This document shows positions 25,821 through 33,848 of a stretch of DNA of 64,000 nucleotides, in pieces. The notes under the pieces were generated by a model. That model did not search any database and was not told where the DNA came from. It saw only the letters and a list, made by a program, of their open reading frames with translations. Position 1 is the stretch's first letter, and each line of letters opens with the position of its first letter. The stretch spans positions 62,001 through 126,000 of the forward strand of contig NZ_BMJM01000005.1 in the NCBI RefSeq assembly GCF_014643455.1. The letters run 5' to 3'. The DNA comes from Sandarakinorhabdus glacialis. GTDB taxonomy: Bacteria; Pseudomonadota; Alphaproteobacteria; Sphingomonadales; Sphingomonadaceae. The translations under genes and the position numbers were made by a program.

Positions 25821-27101
25821 CTATCCAGGCAACCGAGCCGTCCCAAACCCAGCCCAAGCCGCATCGTAATCACCCTGCAACGTCGGCGTCGAAACCCCCC
25901 ATTCCGTCGGCACCAGCGGCAACCGGCTCTCGAACATGAATGCCATCGTCCCGTCGATCTTGTGCGGCGCCAGCGTCGCCGCCGTCGCCCCGGCATGGCT
26001 TGCCGCATCGGGACCATGCGCCGTCATCATATTGTGCAGGGACGCCCCACCCGGCACGAACCCACCCGCCTTCGCGTCATAAGCTCCGCGTATCAACCCC
26101 ATGAATTCACTCATGATATTGCGATGAAACCATGGCGGCCGGAAGGTATCCTCGGCAACCATCCACCGCGGCGGAAAGATCACGAAGTCGCAATTCGCCG
26201 TCCCCGGCGTGTCGCTCGGACTGGTCAGGACGGTGAAGATCGACGGGTCAGGATGGTCGAAACTGATGCTCCCGATCGTGTTGAACCGCGCCAGGTCGTA
26301 CCGCACCGGCACCAAATTCCCATGCCACGCGACCACGTCGAACGGGCTGTGCGGCAGCTCATGCTGCCACAGCCGTCCGGCAAATTTATGGACCACCCGC
26401 ACCGGCGAATCGCGATCCTCGAACGCCGCCTCGGGCGTCTCGAAATCACGCCCATTGGCGAGCCCGTTGCTCCCGATCGGCCCCAATTCAGGCAGCCGGA
26501 ACAGCGTCCCGTAATTCTCGCAGACATAACCCGAAGCCAGCCGATCGGGCAGCGCTACCGAAAACCGCAAGCCCCTGGGAATGATGGCAATCTGCCCCGG
26601 CGCCACGTCGAGCAGCCCCATCTCGGTCCGGATCGCCAGCCGCCCTGCCTGTGGCACGATGAGCAGCTCGCCATCGGCATTAGCAAAGACCTTGTCGACC
26701 ATATCGGCATTGGCGGCATAGCCGTGCGCCGCCATCCCGCTGCCCGCCAACGGATCGCCGTTACCGGCATAAGTCACCAGCCCATCAACAAAATCCGTCG
26801 CCTCGGCTGCCGCCGGCAACGGGTCCCAGCGCAAGCGATTGGGGCTCAGGCGCGCCGCATCGAACGGCCCCGTGCGCAGCAGCGGCGAGCCGTCATGCGG
26901 CACGAACGGCGGATGCCCGGCGGTCGGCCGCAGCCGGTAAAGCCACGACCGCCGGTTCTCGCCCCGCGGTGCGGTAAACGCCGTCCCGCTCAGCTGTTCG
27001 GCATAAAGCCCGAACGCCGGCCGCTGCGGCGAATTGCGCCCCACCGGCAACGCGCCGGGAACGGCCTCGCTACTGAAATGATTGCCGAATCCGGTTAGCA
27101 C
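25821..27101 (-). CDS. hmgA: Homogentisate 1,2-dioxygenase
   Basis: This 426-residue non-haem iron enzyme opens the homogentisate ring to maleylacetoacetate in tyrosine and phenylalanine breakdown. The iron ligands are visible: His326 in RPPWFHRN, Glu332 in MSEFMG and His362 in TAHGPD. The N-terminal [16 protein letters not shown] is diagnostic. The start is a GTG at 27101, three bases after the hppD stop, with only a weak ribosome-binding site, so translation is probably coupled to hppD. No fumarylacetoacetase or isomerase gene is in the window. Confidence 0.96.
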   Translation of the reverse strand: MLTGFGNHFSSEAVPGALPVGRNSPQRPAFGLYAEQLSGTAFTAPRGENRRSWLYRLRPTAGHPPFVPHDGSPLLRTGPFDAARLSPNRLRWDPLPAAAEATDFVDGLVTYAGNGDPLAGSGMAAHGYAANADMVDKVFANADGELLIVPQAGRLAIRTEMGLLDVAPGQIAIIPRGLRFSVALPDRLASGYVCENYGTLFRLPELGPIGSNGLANGRDFETPEAAFEDRDSPVRVVHKFAGRLWQHELPHSPFDVVAWHGNLVPVRYDLARFNTIGSISFDHPDPSIFTVLTSPSDTPGTANCDFVIFPPRWMVAEDTFRPPWFHRNIMSEFMGLIRGAYDAKAGGFVPGGASLHNMMTAHGPDAASHAGATAATLAPHKIDGTMAFMFESRLPLVPTEWGVSTPTLQGDYDAAWAGFGTARLPG

Positions 27102-27104
27102 CGA

Positions 27105-28175
27105 TCAAGCCGGAATGACGCCGCGACGCACCTGGTCGAGCTCAAGCGACTCGAACAACGCCTTGAAATTGCCCTCGCCGAAACCGTCATTGCCCTTGCG
27201 CTGGATGATCTCGAAGAAGATCGGCCCGACCATGTTCTCGGTGAAGATCTGGAGCAGGATGCCGCCGCCGGTCTCGGGCGCGCCGTCGATCAGGATCCGC
27301 CGCTTGCGCATCTCGGCGACGTCATGGCCATGCCCCGGCAGACGCTTGTCGATCAGGTCGAAATAGGTCTCGATCGTGTCCTGGAAGCGCACGCCATTGG
27401 CGCGCAGCATGTCGACCGTGGCAAAGATGTCGTCGGTCGCCAGCGCGATATGCTGGATACCTTCGCCCTTGTATTCCCTCAGGAATTCCTCGATCTGGCT
27501 ATGCTCGTCCTGGCTCTCGTTGAGCGGAATCCGGATCTTGTCGTCGGGCGCCGTCATCGCCTTGGAAAACAGCCCGGTCGACTGGCCCTCGATGTCGAAA
27601 TAGCGGATCTGGCGGAAGTTGAAGATCCGCTCGTAGAAGTCCGCCCAATGGCTCATCCGGCCACGGTTCACATTGTGGGTCAAATGGTCGAGCGTATGCA
27701 GCCCGGTGCTGTTGTCGTTCGGAGTGGCACCGGCAACCGGCCTGAAATCAACGTCATAGATCTCATGCTCGCCCGATTTATCGACAAGGTACAGGTTCGA
27801 ACCGCCGATGCCTTCGATCGCCGGGATGTTGAGTTCCATCGGCCCGACCGGCCCATGCACCGGCACCGCGCCGCGCCTGACCGCCTCGGCAAACGCCATG
27901 TTGGCATCATGGACATGGAACGCCATCGCATTCGCTGACGGCCCATGGGCATTGCGGAAGGCCGCGGCCTGTCCCTCGGTCTCCATGTTGAGCAGGAAGT
28001 TGATCGCCCCCTGCGCATACCGCCGGACGTTCTTCGAACGGTGGGTGCCGACGTGGGTAAACCCCATGGCGACAAACAGCCCGGCCAATGCTTCGGGCTC
28101 GGGACTGGTAAACTCGACGAATTCAAAGCCATCGAGGCCAAGGTCGTTCGGCTTGGGCGCGCTATTGTCGGTCAT
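27105..28175 (-). CDS. hppD: 4-Hydroxyphenylpyruvate dioxygenase
   Basis: This 356-residue non-haem iron enzyme converts 4-hydroxyphenylpyruvate to homogentisate, the substrate of the next gene product HmgA. The iron ligands are His164 (LDHLTHNV), His242 (IQHIALA) and Glu322 (IFFEIIQRK). Both vicinal-oxygen-chelate halves and the closing C-terminal helix are present. GGGAG precedes ATG 28175. A palindrome in the 38-bp gap to the MarR gene may control it. Confidence 0.96.
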   Translation of the reverse strand: MTDNSAPKPNDLGLDGFEFVEFTSPEPEALAGLFVAMGFTHVGTHRSKNVRRYAQGAINFLLNMETEGQAAAFRNAHGPSANAMAFHVHDANMAFAEAVRRGAVPVHGPVGPMELNIPAIEGIGGSNLYLVDKSGEHEIYDVDFRPVAGATPNDNSTGLHTLDHLTHNVNRGRMSHWADFYERIFNFRQIRYFDIEGQSTGLFSKAMTAPDDKIRIPLNESQDEHSQIEEFLREYKGEGIQHIALATDDIFATVDMLRANGVRFQDTIETYFDLIDKRLPGHGHDVAEMRKRRILIDGAPETGGGILLQIFTENMVGPIFFEIIQRKGNDGFGEGNFKALFESLELDQVRRGVIPA

Positions 28176-28203
28176 CGTCGACTCCCCATCGATTACAGGG
28201 ATA

Positions 28204-28217
28204 GTAACGGATGTTAC
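28204..28217. promoter_or_regulatory. Palindrome between marR and hppD, possible operator
   Basis: GTAAC-GGAT-GTTAC is a perfect inverted repeat with 5-bp arms. It overlaps the TAA stop of the MarR gene and lies about 30 bases upstream of the hppD start. A regulator gene next to a short palindrome in front of the probable target is the usual MarR arrangement. Confidence 0.4.
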
Positions 28218-28657
28218 GGCAGTTCACAAGCTGCGCGAAGCTTCGCCAGCGCCCCGCGCAGTGTATCGATCTCGGCCCCGGACAGTGCCGCAAGCAACCT
28301 TGCCTCGACCCCAAGTGCTTGCGGCGCCACGATATCATGGATCCGGCGGCCCTCGGCCGTCGCCGACAGCCGCAGCGTTCGGCGGTCGCCAGTGTCGCGG
28401 TCGCGATCGACCAACCGCCGGGTCGTCAACCCTGCAACGGCACGGCTGATCGTCATCTTGTCCATGCCGGTCGCCTCGCCCAGGTCGACCTGAGTCGGCG
28501 ATCCGGCGGCGCTGACGGCGGCAAGTACCCGCCACTCCGCCGCGGTCAGTCCGAACCGGCTTTCATACCCCGTCCCGGTTGCCACCGCCCGCGACACGGC
28601 GTTGGAGGCGACCGAAAGCTGATAGGGCAGGAAGTCGGCAAGCCGAAATCGACTCAT
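28214..28657 (-). CDS. MarR-family transcriptional regulator
   Basis: This 147-residue winged-helix repressor has the DNA-binding part LTAAEWRVLAAVSAAG, TQVDLGEATGMDKMTISRAVAGL and RRLVDRDRDTGDRRTLRLSATAEG, including the wing D.GDRR. ATG 28657 overlaps the hydrolase stop as ATGA; a longer start at 28678 lies inside the hydrolase gene. It lies directly upstream of hppD-hmgA on the same strand, so control of homogentisate catabolism by an aromatic ligand is likely but inferred. Confidence 0.92.
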   Translation of the reverse strand: MSRFRLADFLPYQLSVASNAVSRAVATGTGYESRFGLTAAEWRVLAAVSAAGSPTQVDLGEATGMDKMTISRAVAGLTTRRLVDRDRDTGDRRTLRLSATAEGRRIHDIVAPQALGVEARLLAALSGAEIDTLRGALAKLRAACELP

Positions 28658-29577
28658 GCAAGCCGCGTGCGCAGCCACGTACAGCCCTGTACTAGGGCAG
28701 CCGCTGCGCCGGGAACCATATCCGCCAGCGACAGGAAGCCGTGGATCATGCCCGGATGCCGCGCCACGGACACCGGCACACCCGCCGCGGCCAAGCGGAC
28801 GGCATAGGCCTCGCCCTCGTCGCGCAGCACGTCGTACTGCGCGGTCTGCACCAGCGCCGGCGCGAGCCCCGTCAGGTCAGTTGCGAGCATCGGTATGGCG
28901 TCGGGGCCGGGCGCCGCGGTCCCGGCGTAATTGCTCCAGTACCAAGCCATCGCAGCAGTGCTCAGCCCGTAACGGTCATTGTCGCTGTAGCTATGATATT
29001 GCTGCGGATCCGGCAGGTCGATGACTGGGTAGATCAGATACTGGCCTGCCAATGGCGGGTCGCCGCCGTCGCGGGCACGGCGTGCCAGGACGGCAGCAAG
29101 ATTGCCCCCGGCGCTGTCACCGGCAACGACGATGCGACTGGTGTCGAGGCCATGCGCGCCGCCCTCGGCCCGCAGCCAGTCGAGCGCGGCCGAACAATCG
29201 TCGATCGCCGCCGGGAACGGATGCTCGGGCGCAAGGCGATAGTCGACCATCAGGACGGCGGCGCCGCTGCCTCGCGCCAGGGCGGCGGCAAGCGGTTGGT
29301 GGGTATCGAGATCGCAAACCACCCAGCCGCCGCCATGGAGGAACAGCACGACCGGGTGCGGGCCGGGAGTGTCGGGGCGGAGCAGCCGCAATGCGATCGG
29401 ACCGCCAAGCCCGGGACAGGACAGTTCGGTGACGTCGGCAAACGGTGGTGCGGCGGTCAGCAAGGGCGCAACGCGGAGGTTCATCGCCTCGCGCGCCTGC
29501 TCGGGTGTCAGCGTGTCATAGTCGGGGTCGGGGCCTCCAATGGCGAGGATCTGGGCGATAACGGGATCAAGTGTCAT
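28654..29577 (-). CDS. Alpha/beta hydrolase of the hormone-sensitive-lipase family
   Basis: This 307-residue esterase has the oxyanion-hole motif HGGG (81-84), the nucleophile elbow GDSAGG with Ser155, an Asp near YDVLRDEGEAY and the catalytic His in MIHGF. The family hydrolyses short-chain esters, and the substrate is unknown. It is translationally coupled (ATGA) to the MarR gene downstream and lies 40 bases after ribH. It may open a hydrolase-marR-hppD-hmgA unit. Confidence 0.9.
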   Translation of the reverse strand: MTLDPVIAQILAIGGPDPDYDTLTPEQAREAMNLRVAPLLTAAPPFADVTELSCPGLGGPIALRLLRPDTPGPHPVVLFLHGGGWVVCDLDTHQPLAAALARGSGAAVLMVDYRLAPEHPFPAAIDDCSAALDWLRAEGGAHGLDTSRIVVAGDSAGGNLAAVLARRARDGGDPPLAGQYLIYPVIDLPDPQQYHSYSDNDRYGLSTAAMAWYWSNYAGTAAPGPDAIPMLATDLTGLAPALVQTAQYDVLRDEGEAYAVRLAAAGVPVSVARHPGMIHGFLSLADMVPGAAAALVQGCTWLRTRLA

Positions 29578-29617
29578 CAGCCCAGAATAGAGCCACGGGA
29601 CGGGCTCGCAACCCGAA

Positions 29618-30037
29618 TCAGCCGAATTTGGCTTTGATGGCGATCATTGCCAGTACGGCCTTGGCTGCTTCGCCGCCCTTGTCCTTTTCGGATTGGCGGG
29701 CGCGGGCCCAGGCCTGGGCTTCATTTTCGACAGTCAGGATGCCGTTGCCGATGGCGAGGCCGTCGAGGGTCAAGGCCATGATTGCGCGGGCGGATTCACC
29801 GGCGACCACTTCGAAATGATAGGTCTCGCCGCGGATGACGCAGCCGAGCGCGACATAGCCGTCATAGTTGCCGCTGGCGTCGGCGAAGGCGATCGCGGCG
29901 GGGATTTCGAGAGCGCCGGGTACGGTCAGCACGTCGTGCGTGGCGCCGGCCGCAGAGAGCGCGGCGCGGGCACCTTCGATCTGGGCGTCGGCGATCGCGC
30001 CATAGAAACGGGCTTCGACAATGAGGATATTGGTCAT
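29618..30037 (-). CDS. ribH: 6,7-Dimethyl-8-ribityllumazine synthase
   Basis: This 139-residue enzyme joins the RibB product 3,4-dihydroxybutanone phosphate to the pyrimidine intermediate to make lumazine. Family marks are ILIVEARFY at the start, [24 protein letters not shown] and [13 protein letters not shown] 30037 is preferred. A TTG at 30055 overlaps the ribBX stop (TTGA) and would add six residues through coupling. It is the last gene of the riboflavin operon. Confidence 0.95.
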   Translation of the reverse strand: MTNILIVEARFYGAIADAQIEGARAALSAAGATHDVLTVPGALEIPAAIAFADASGNYDGYVALGCVIRGETYHFEVVAGESARAIMALTLDGLAIGNGILTVENEAQAWARARQSEKDKGGEAAKAVLAMIAIKAKFG

Positions 30038-30051
30038 GTGACTGGATGCTT

Positions 30052-31338
30052 TCAAACGGCGAGAGGATGCGGCGCGATGGCGCGCTCGCCGACCACGTTA
30101 AGGCCATAGCCCTGGATGCCGACGATGTTGCGGTGGTGATTTGTCAGCAATATCATGTCGCTAACGCCGAGGTCGCTGAGAATCTGCGCGCCGATGCCAT
30201 AGTCGCGGAGCTGAAATGGCTGGCCTTCGCCCTTGGCCCGCATCTGGACCGAGACGGCGGTCGGCGAGCTGTCGCGGATGATGACGATGACGCCGGCGCC
30301 CTCCTCGCCTATAGCGTCCATGGCGCGGGTCAGTTGCCCGGCGCGATCGTTGGCTTCCTGGAAAAGGTCGGCGAACATCGACTGGGTGTGGACGCGGACA
30401 AGGGTCGGCTTGGCGGGGTCGACACGGCCTTTCTGCAGGACGATGTGTTCGCCGTATTCCGCCGTGTTGGCGTAGGTCTTGGCGATCCATTTGCCGCCGT
30501 GCCAGCTGTCGATTTCGGTCTCGGCGATAAGCTTGACGAGCCGGTCATGAGCGTGGCGATAAGCGATCAGGTCCTGGATGGTGCCAATTTTCAGTCCGTG
30601 CTTACGGGCAAAAACAATGAGTTCTGGCAGGCGGGCCATCTCGCCGTCGTCGTTCATGATTTCGCAGATGACGCCCGACGGGTTGAGGCCGGCAAGCCGC
30701 GAGACGTCGACCGAGGCTTCGGTATGTCCGGCGCGAACGAGCACGCCGCCGTCGCGGGCGACGAGGGGGAAGACGTGGCCGGGGGAGACGATATGCTCGG
30801 CGCCCTTGGAGGCGTCGACGGCGACGGCGATGGTGCGAGCGCGGTCGGCGGCGGAGATTCCGGTGGTGACGCCGTCGCGGGCTTCGATCGAGACGGTGAA
30901 GGCGGTGCTATGGCGGGTGCCGTTATGCTGCGCCATCAACGGCAGGTTGAGCTGCTTTACCCTTTCCGACGAGAGGGTTAGGCAGATCAGGCCGCGGCCG
31001 TGGCGGGCCATGAAATTGATCGCGTCTGGGGTTGCCATCTGGGCGGGGATGACGAGGTCGCCTTCGTTCTCGCGGTCCTCGTCGTCGACGAGGATGAACA
31101 TGCGGCCGTTCTTGGCTTCGTTGATGATTTCCTCGACGCTGGCGAGGGCGGGGCCGGTGTTGCGGCCGTGGAGATAATTCTCCAGCTTTTTCAACGTATC
31201 GCTGGTGGGGTTCCAGTCGTTTTCGTCGAGGCTGCGCAGCGAATTGGCGTGGAGGCCGGCGGCGCGGGCGAGGCCGGATCGGGTCTCGTGACCGTCGCTG
31301 ACGAGGTTGCGAATCTGTTCGATCAGGGCCGTGCTCAT
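30052..31338 (-). CDS. ribBX: RibBX: HTH + 3,4-dihydroxy-2-butanone-4-phosphate synthase + degenerate RibA-like domain
   Basis: This 428-residue protein has three parts. Residues 1-58 look like a helix-turn-helix ([21 protein letters not shown]). Residues 65-265 are RibB with the acidic active site ([13 protein letters not shown]) and HTEASVDL-like region. The last ~160 residues align with GTP cyclohydrolase II, but the zinc cysteines are absent: the C-x-D and CDCG motifs are replaced by [11 protein letters not shown] and NDRAG. Only RibB activity is expected. RibBX forms with a dead RibA domain are known; the N-terminal HTH is the unusual part. Confidence 0.9.
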   Translation of the reverse strand: MSTALIEQIRNLVSDGHETRSGLARAAGLHANSLRSLDENDWNPTSDTLKKLENYLHGRNTGPALASVEEIINEAKNGRMFILVDDEDRENEGDLVIPAQMATPDAINFMARHGRGLICLTLSSERVKQLNLPLMAQHNGTRHSTAFTVSIEARDGVTTGISAADRARTIAVAVDASKGAEHIVSPGHVFPLVARDGGVLVRAGHTEASVDVSRLAGLNPSGVICEIMNDDGEMARLPELIVFARKHGLKIGTIQDLIAYRHAHDRLVKLIAETEIDSWHGGKWIAKTYANTAEYGEHIVLQKGRVDPAKPTLVRVHTQSMFADLFQEANDRAGQLTRAMDAIGEEGAGVIVIIRDSSPTAVSVQMRAKGEGQPFQLRDYGIGAQILSDLGVSDMILLTNHHRNIVGIQGYGLNVVGERAIAPHPLAV

Positions 31339-31393
31339 GTTCGGAGCCTCACATTGCGGTGTGAGGAAAAGATGGAACGATCACACTGTACTG

Positions 31394-31996
31394 TCAAGCC
31401 ATCACTTGTTTCATACGAGCGAGGTAGCGCGCGAGCACGTCGATCTCGATATTGAGCTGATCGCCGGATTTCAGAGTGTCGAATGTCGTCGAAATGGCTG
31501 TGTGGGGGATGATGTTGATCGTAAAGATTGCACCTATCTGGTTATCAGTTACGGTGTTCACTGTCAATGAAACGCCGTCGAGGCAGATGCTGCCCTTGGC
31601 GGCGATATAGGGGGCCATGTCATTGGCGACCTGGATAGCGATGCGGGTGGAATCGCCTTCGGGTTCGACGCTGACGACAGTACCGACGGCGTCGACATGG
31701 CCGGTGACGATGTGGCCGCCGAGTTCGTCGCCGACCTTGAGGGCGCGTTCGAGGTTGAGGCAGCGGCCGGCGGTCCATTGACCGGCAGCCGTGCAGCTTT
31801 GGGTCTCGGCGCTGACATCGACGCTGAATTCGCCAGGGGCCTTGGCGACCGCGGTCAGGCAGACGCCCGAGCAGGAGACCGACGCGCCGATGGCGAGGTC
31901 GGTGGTGTCGTAGCCGGTGGCGATGACGATGCGCAGGTCGCCGCGCTGCTCCACGGACTTGATGTGGCCGATGTCGGTGATGATGCCGGTGAACAT
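31394..31996 (-). CDS. ribE: Riboflavin synthase alpha chain
   Basis: This 200-residue enzyme dismutates two lumazine molecules to riboflavin. It has the duplicated lumazine-binding fold: MFTGIITDIG at the start, SVSCSGVCLTAV in the first half and ICLDGVSLTVN in the second, with GGHIVTGHVD between. It starts 10 bases after ribD ends and is followed 55 bases later by ribBX. Confidence 0.96.
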   Translation of the reverse strand: MFTGIITDIGHIKSVEQRGDLRIVIATGYDTTDLAIGASVSCSGVCLTAVAKAPGEFSVDVSAETQSCTAAGQWTAGRCLNLERALKVGDELGGHIVTGHVDAVGTVVSVEPEGDSTRIAIQVANDMAPYIAAKGSICLDGVSLTVNTVTDNQIGAIFTINIIPHTAISTTFDTLKSGDQLNIEIDVLARYLARMKQVMA

Positions 31997-32005
31997 GGAT
32001 TGCCC

Positions 32006-32980
32006 CTAGCGGATGCGGTGGTAGGTCTCAAGCCGATCGGTGCCGAGTGCGATGACGGCGGCAGGGGCCCAGCGGCCGTGGGCGTCGGCGAGATTGGCAA
32101 GGCCGATCGCGGCGAGCGCGGGACGCCCGCCGACGAGGATGGGGGCGCGGTAAAGCAAGAGCCGGTCGACAAGATCGGCAGCGACAAGGCTGGAGGCCAA
32201 GGCGGCACCGCCTTCGGCGAGCACCGTGTCGGCGTCGGTGACGGCGGCGAGTGCCTGGAGATCGCGCAGGTGCCGCAAGCCGTCCGGGGCGGGTGTGCTG
32301 CTCATCACGGCGATGATGGGCGCGCGGTCCTCGAGCCCTTCGAGGCGGACGTCGAGCCTGGGACTGTCGGCGTCGAGGGTGCCGCGGCCGACAAGGATCA
32401 TGTCGGCGCGGGCACGTTCGAGATGGGCATGGGCGCGGGCGCGATCGCCGGTGATCCACTTGCTTTCGCCGGACGTCATGGCAACCGAGCCGTCGAGCGA
32501 GACGGCAAGCTTGAGCGTTATGTGCGGTCGCCGGCGGCGCTGGCGGCTGAAGAAGCCGGCCATGATGGCTTCGGCCTCAGGGCAACGCACACCGGTGACG
32601 AGCGATATGCCGGCGGCGGCGAGCTTGGCCAGGCCCTTGCCGTTGGTACGTGTATCGGGATCGCCGGCGGCGACGACGACACGGGCGATACCGGCGGTGA
32701 TGAGGCTGGCGGCGCAGGCCGGGCCGCGCGAACTGTCATGGGCGCAGGGTTCAAGGGTCACATAGGCCGTTGCGCCGCGAGCATCCTGGTCTGCTTGAGC
32801 AAGCGCCATGGCTTCGGCATGGGGCCGGCCGCCGGGCTGGGTCCAGCCGCGGCCGATGACCCGACCATCGCGGACGATGACGCAGCCTACCGGCGGGTTG
32901 GGACCGGTGCGGCCGACACCGCGCTGCGACAGGGCCAGCGTGGCACCCATCCAGCGCGCATCGTCGGCGGCGGTTGTCAT
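32006..32980 (-). CDS. ribD: Bifunctional riboflavin deaminase/reductase
   Basis: This 324-residue enzyme catalyses two middle steps of riboflavin synthesis. The N-terminal deaminase domain has zinc ligands in HAEA (His54, with Glu56 catalytic), EPCAH (Cys79) and GPAC (Cys89). The C-terminal reductase domain includes HITLKLAVSLDG and ILVGRGTLDADSP. It heads the rib genes proper, following a small membrane-protein gene by seven bases. No FMN riboswitch was recognised upstream. Confidence 0.95.
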   Translation of the reverse strand: MTTAADDARWMGATLALSQRGVGRTGPNPPVGCVIVRDGRVIGRGWTQPGGRPHAEAMALAQADQDARGATAYVTLEPCAHDSSRGPACAASLITAGIARVVVAAGDPDTRTNGKGLAKLAAAGISLVTGVRCPEAEAIMAGFFSRQRRRRPHITLKLAVSLDGSVAMTSGESKWITGDRARAHAHLERARADMILVGRGTLDADSPRLDVRLEGLEDRAPIIAVMSSTPAPDGLRHLRDLQALAAVTDADTVLAEGGAALASSLVAADLVDRLLLYRAPILVGGRPALAAIGLANLADAHGRWAPAAVIALGTDRLETYHRIR

Positions 32981-32987
32981 GTCGTTG

Positions 32988-33428
32988 TCAAAGTACCGGT
33001 GGTTCGGTGGGAACGCTGTCGGCGGTCGCCCTGCCGGTCGGGATCGTCACCAGCGGTGCGGCAGCGCGGGCCGCCGCGCTGACATAGGGAACTTCCTTTT
33101 GCGCGCCGCCGCGTTCGACATAGGCGTCGTACTGCGCCTGGGCCTTGGTGCGCGCTTCGCCAGAGAGCGTGGCGATGTATTTGCGCGCGTCGCCGAGCAT
33201 CTGCTGGTGGACGGCGGTGGTTGCCGCGGTGTCGGCGATCGTGTCGGCGCGGCTGCGGTCGCCGCTCCAGTTCTGCATGAAGACCAGCTTGGGATCGGGC
33301 TTGGAATAGCCCGAGCGCGATTCGAGCAGGAAGCCGGTCATCACGATCGTCGTCAGCAGCAGCGAGGCACCGCCGACGAGGAGGCGGTGACGGCGGACTT
33401 CGGCCTTGGACGGGTTGAGGTACGACAT
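32988..33428 (-). CDS. Conserved-looking single-pass membrane protein upstream of ribD
   Basis: This 146-residue protein of unknown function has a basic N-terminus (LNPSKAEVRRHRL), one membrane helix (about residues 17-37) and a soluble part with KLVFMQNWSGDRSRADTIAD. ATG 33428 has a good AGGAG site; the longer in-frame start at 33566 runs through a repeat element and is rejected. It probably shares the transcript of the riboflavin operon, its stop lying seven bases before ribD. Confidence 0.75.
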   Translation of the reverse strand: MSYLNPSKAEVRRHRLLVGGASLLLTTIVMTGFLLESRSGYSKPDPKLVFMQNWSGDRSRADTIADTAATTAVHQQMLGDARKYIATLSGEARTKAQAQYDAYVERGGAQKEVPYVSAAARAAAPLVTIPTGRATADSVPTEPPVL

Positions 33429-33522
33429 TGCGAAACTCCTGCGGGATGCGTCAACATAAGGGCGGGGCTCGCTGGATGCCAGTGGCGCGGTCGTGCGCCG
33501 CGTGGGGGGAAGGTTCGTGGTG

Positions 33523-33597
33523 CTGTCATCCCGGGTTGGGGAGCGGTGGCTGCTCGGCAGAAGCAACTGGGTCCCGGGTCAAGCCCGGGATGACAGG
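33523..33597. repeat. Family B repeats, head to head
   Basis: A full copy at 33560-33597 (AAGCAACTGGGTCCCGGGT, then CAAGCCCGGGATGACAG) is faced by a half copy. CTGTCATCCCGGG (33523-33535) is the exact reverse complement of CCCGGGATGACAG (33584-33596), a perfect 13-bp inverted repeat. Confidence 0.85.
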
Positions 33598-33607
33598 TTG
33601 GGAAGGT

Positions 33608-33745
33608 TCAGGCGTCTGCTAGGCGAAAGTTAATGGTGATGTCGCGGTTGGCCTCGATGGCAGTGCCGTTGTCGAGGGCGGGGTGAAGCGCCAGTTGCGC
33701 AGCGCATGGGCGAGGGCGGCAGCGTCGAGGCGCGGTGAGCGGCAT
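33608..33745 (-). pseudogene. Remnant of a TonB C-terminal domain, truncated and frameshifted
   Basis: Read leftward, one frame gives RLDAAALAHALRNWRFTP. A second frame continues with ALDNGTAIEANRDITINFRL and ends at a TGA. Joined, these look like the end of an energy-transducer TonB domain (LRNWRFTPALDNG..I..N..I.FRL). A single missing G near 33678 explains the frame change. Nothing TonB-like is visible before 33745, so only about 42 residues remain. It abuts the start of the acyl-CoA synthetase gene. Confidence 0.6.
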
Positions 33746-33848
33746 GACGAATCCTTTGGGCAACGTATTTGCGGCTGATGGGAGTGACAGCTTGCCTGTC
33801 GCCGGCTGGGCTGTATCGGTTGGCGGAAGCAAGTTGTTGGGGAGTGAC

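Noticed and set aside
25802-25939. 45-codon frame downstream of the orphan promoter
   Set aside because: No ribosome-binding site, Pro/Ser/Thr-rich, and mostly antisense to hmgA.
32981-33600. FMN riboswitch upstream of the riboflavin operon
   Set aside because: The conserved RFN-element segments could not be recognised on the minus strand.
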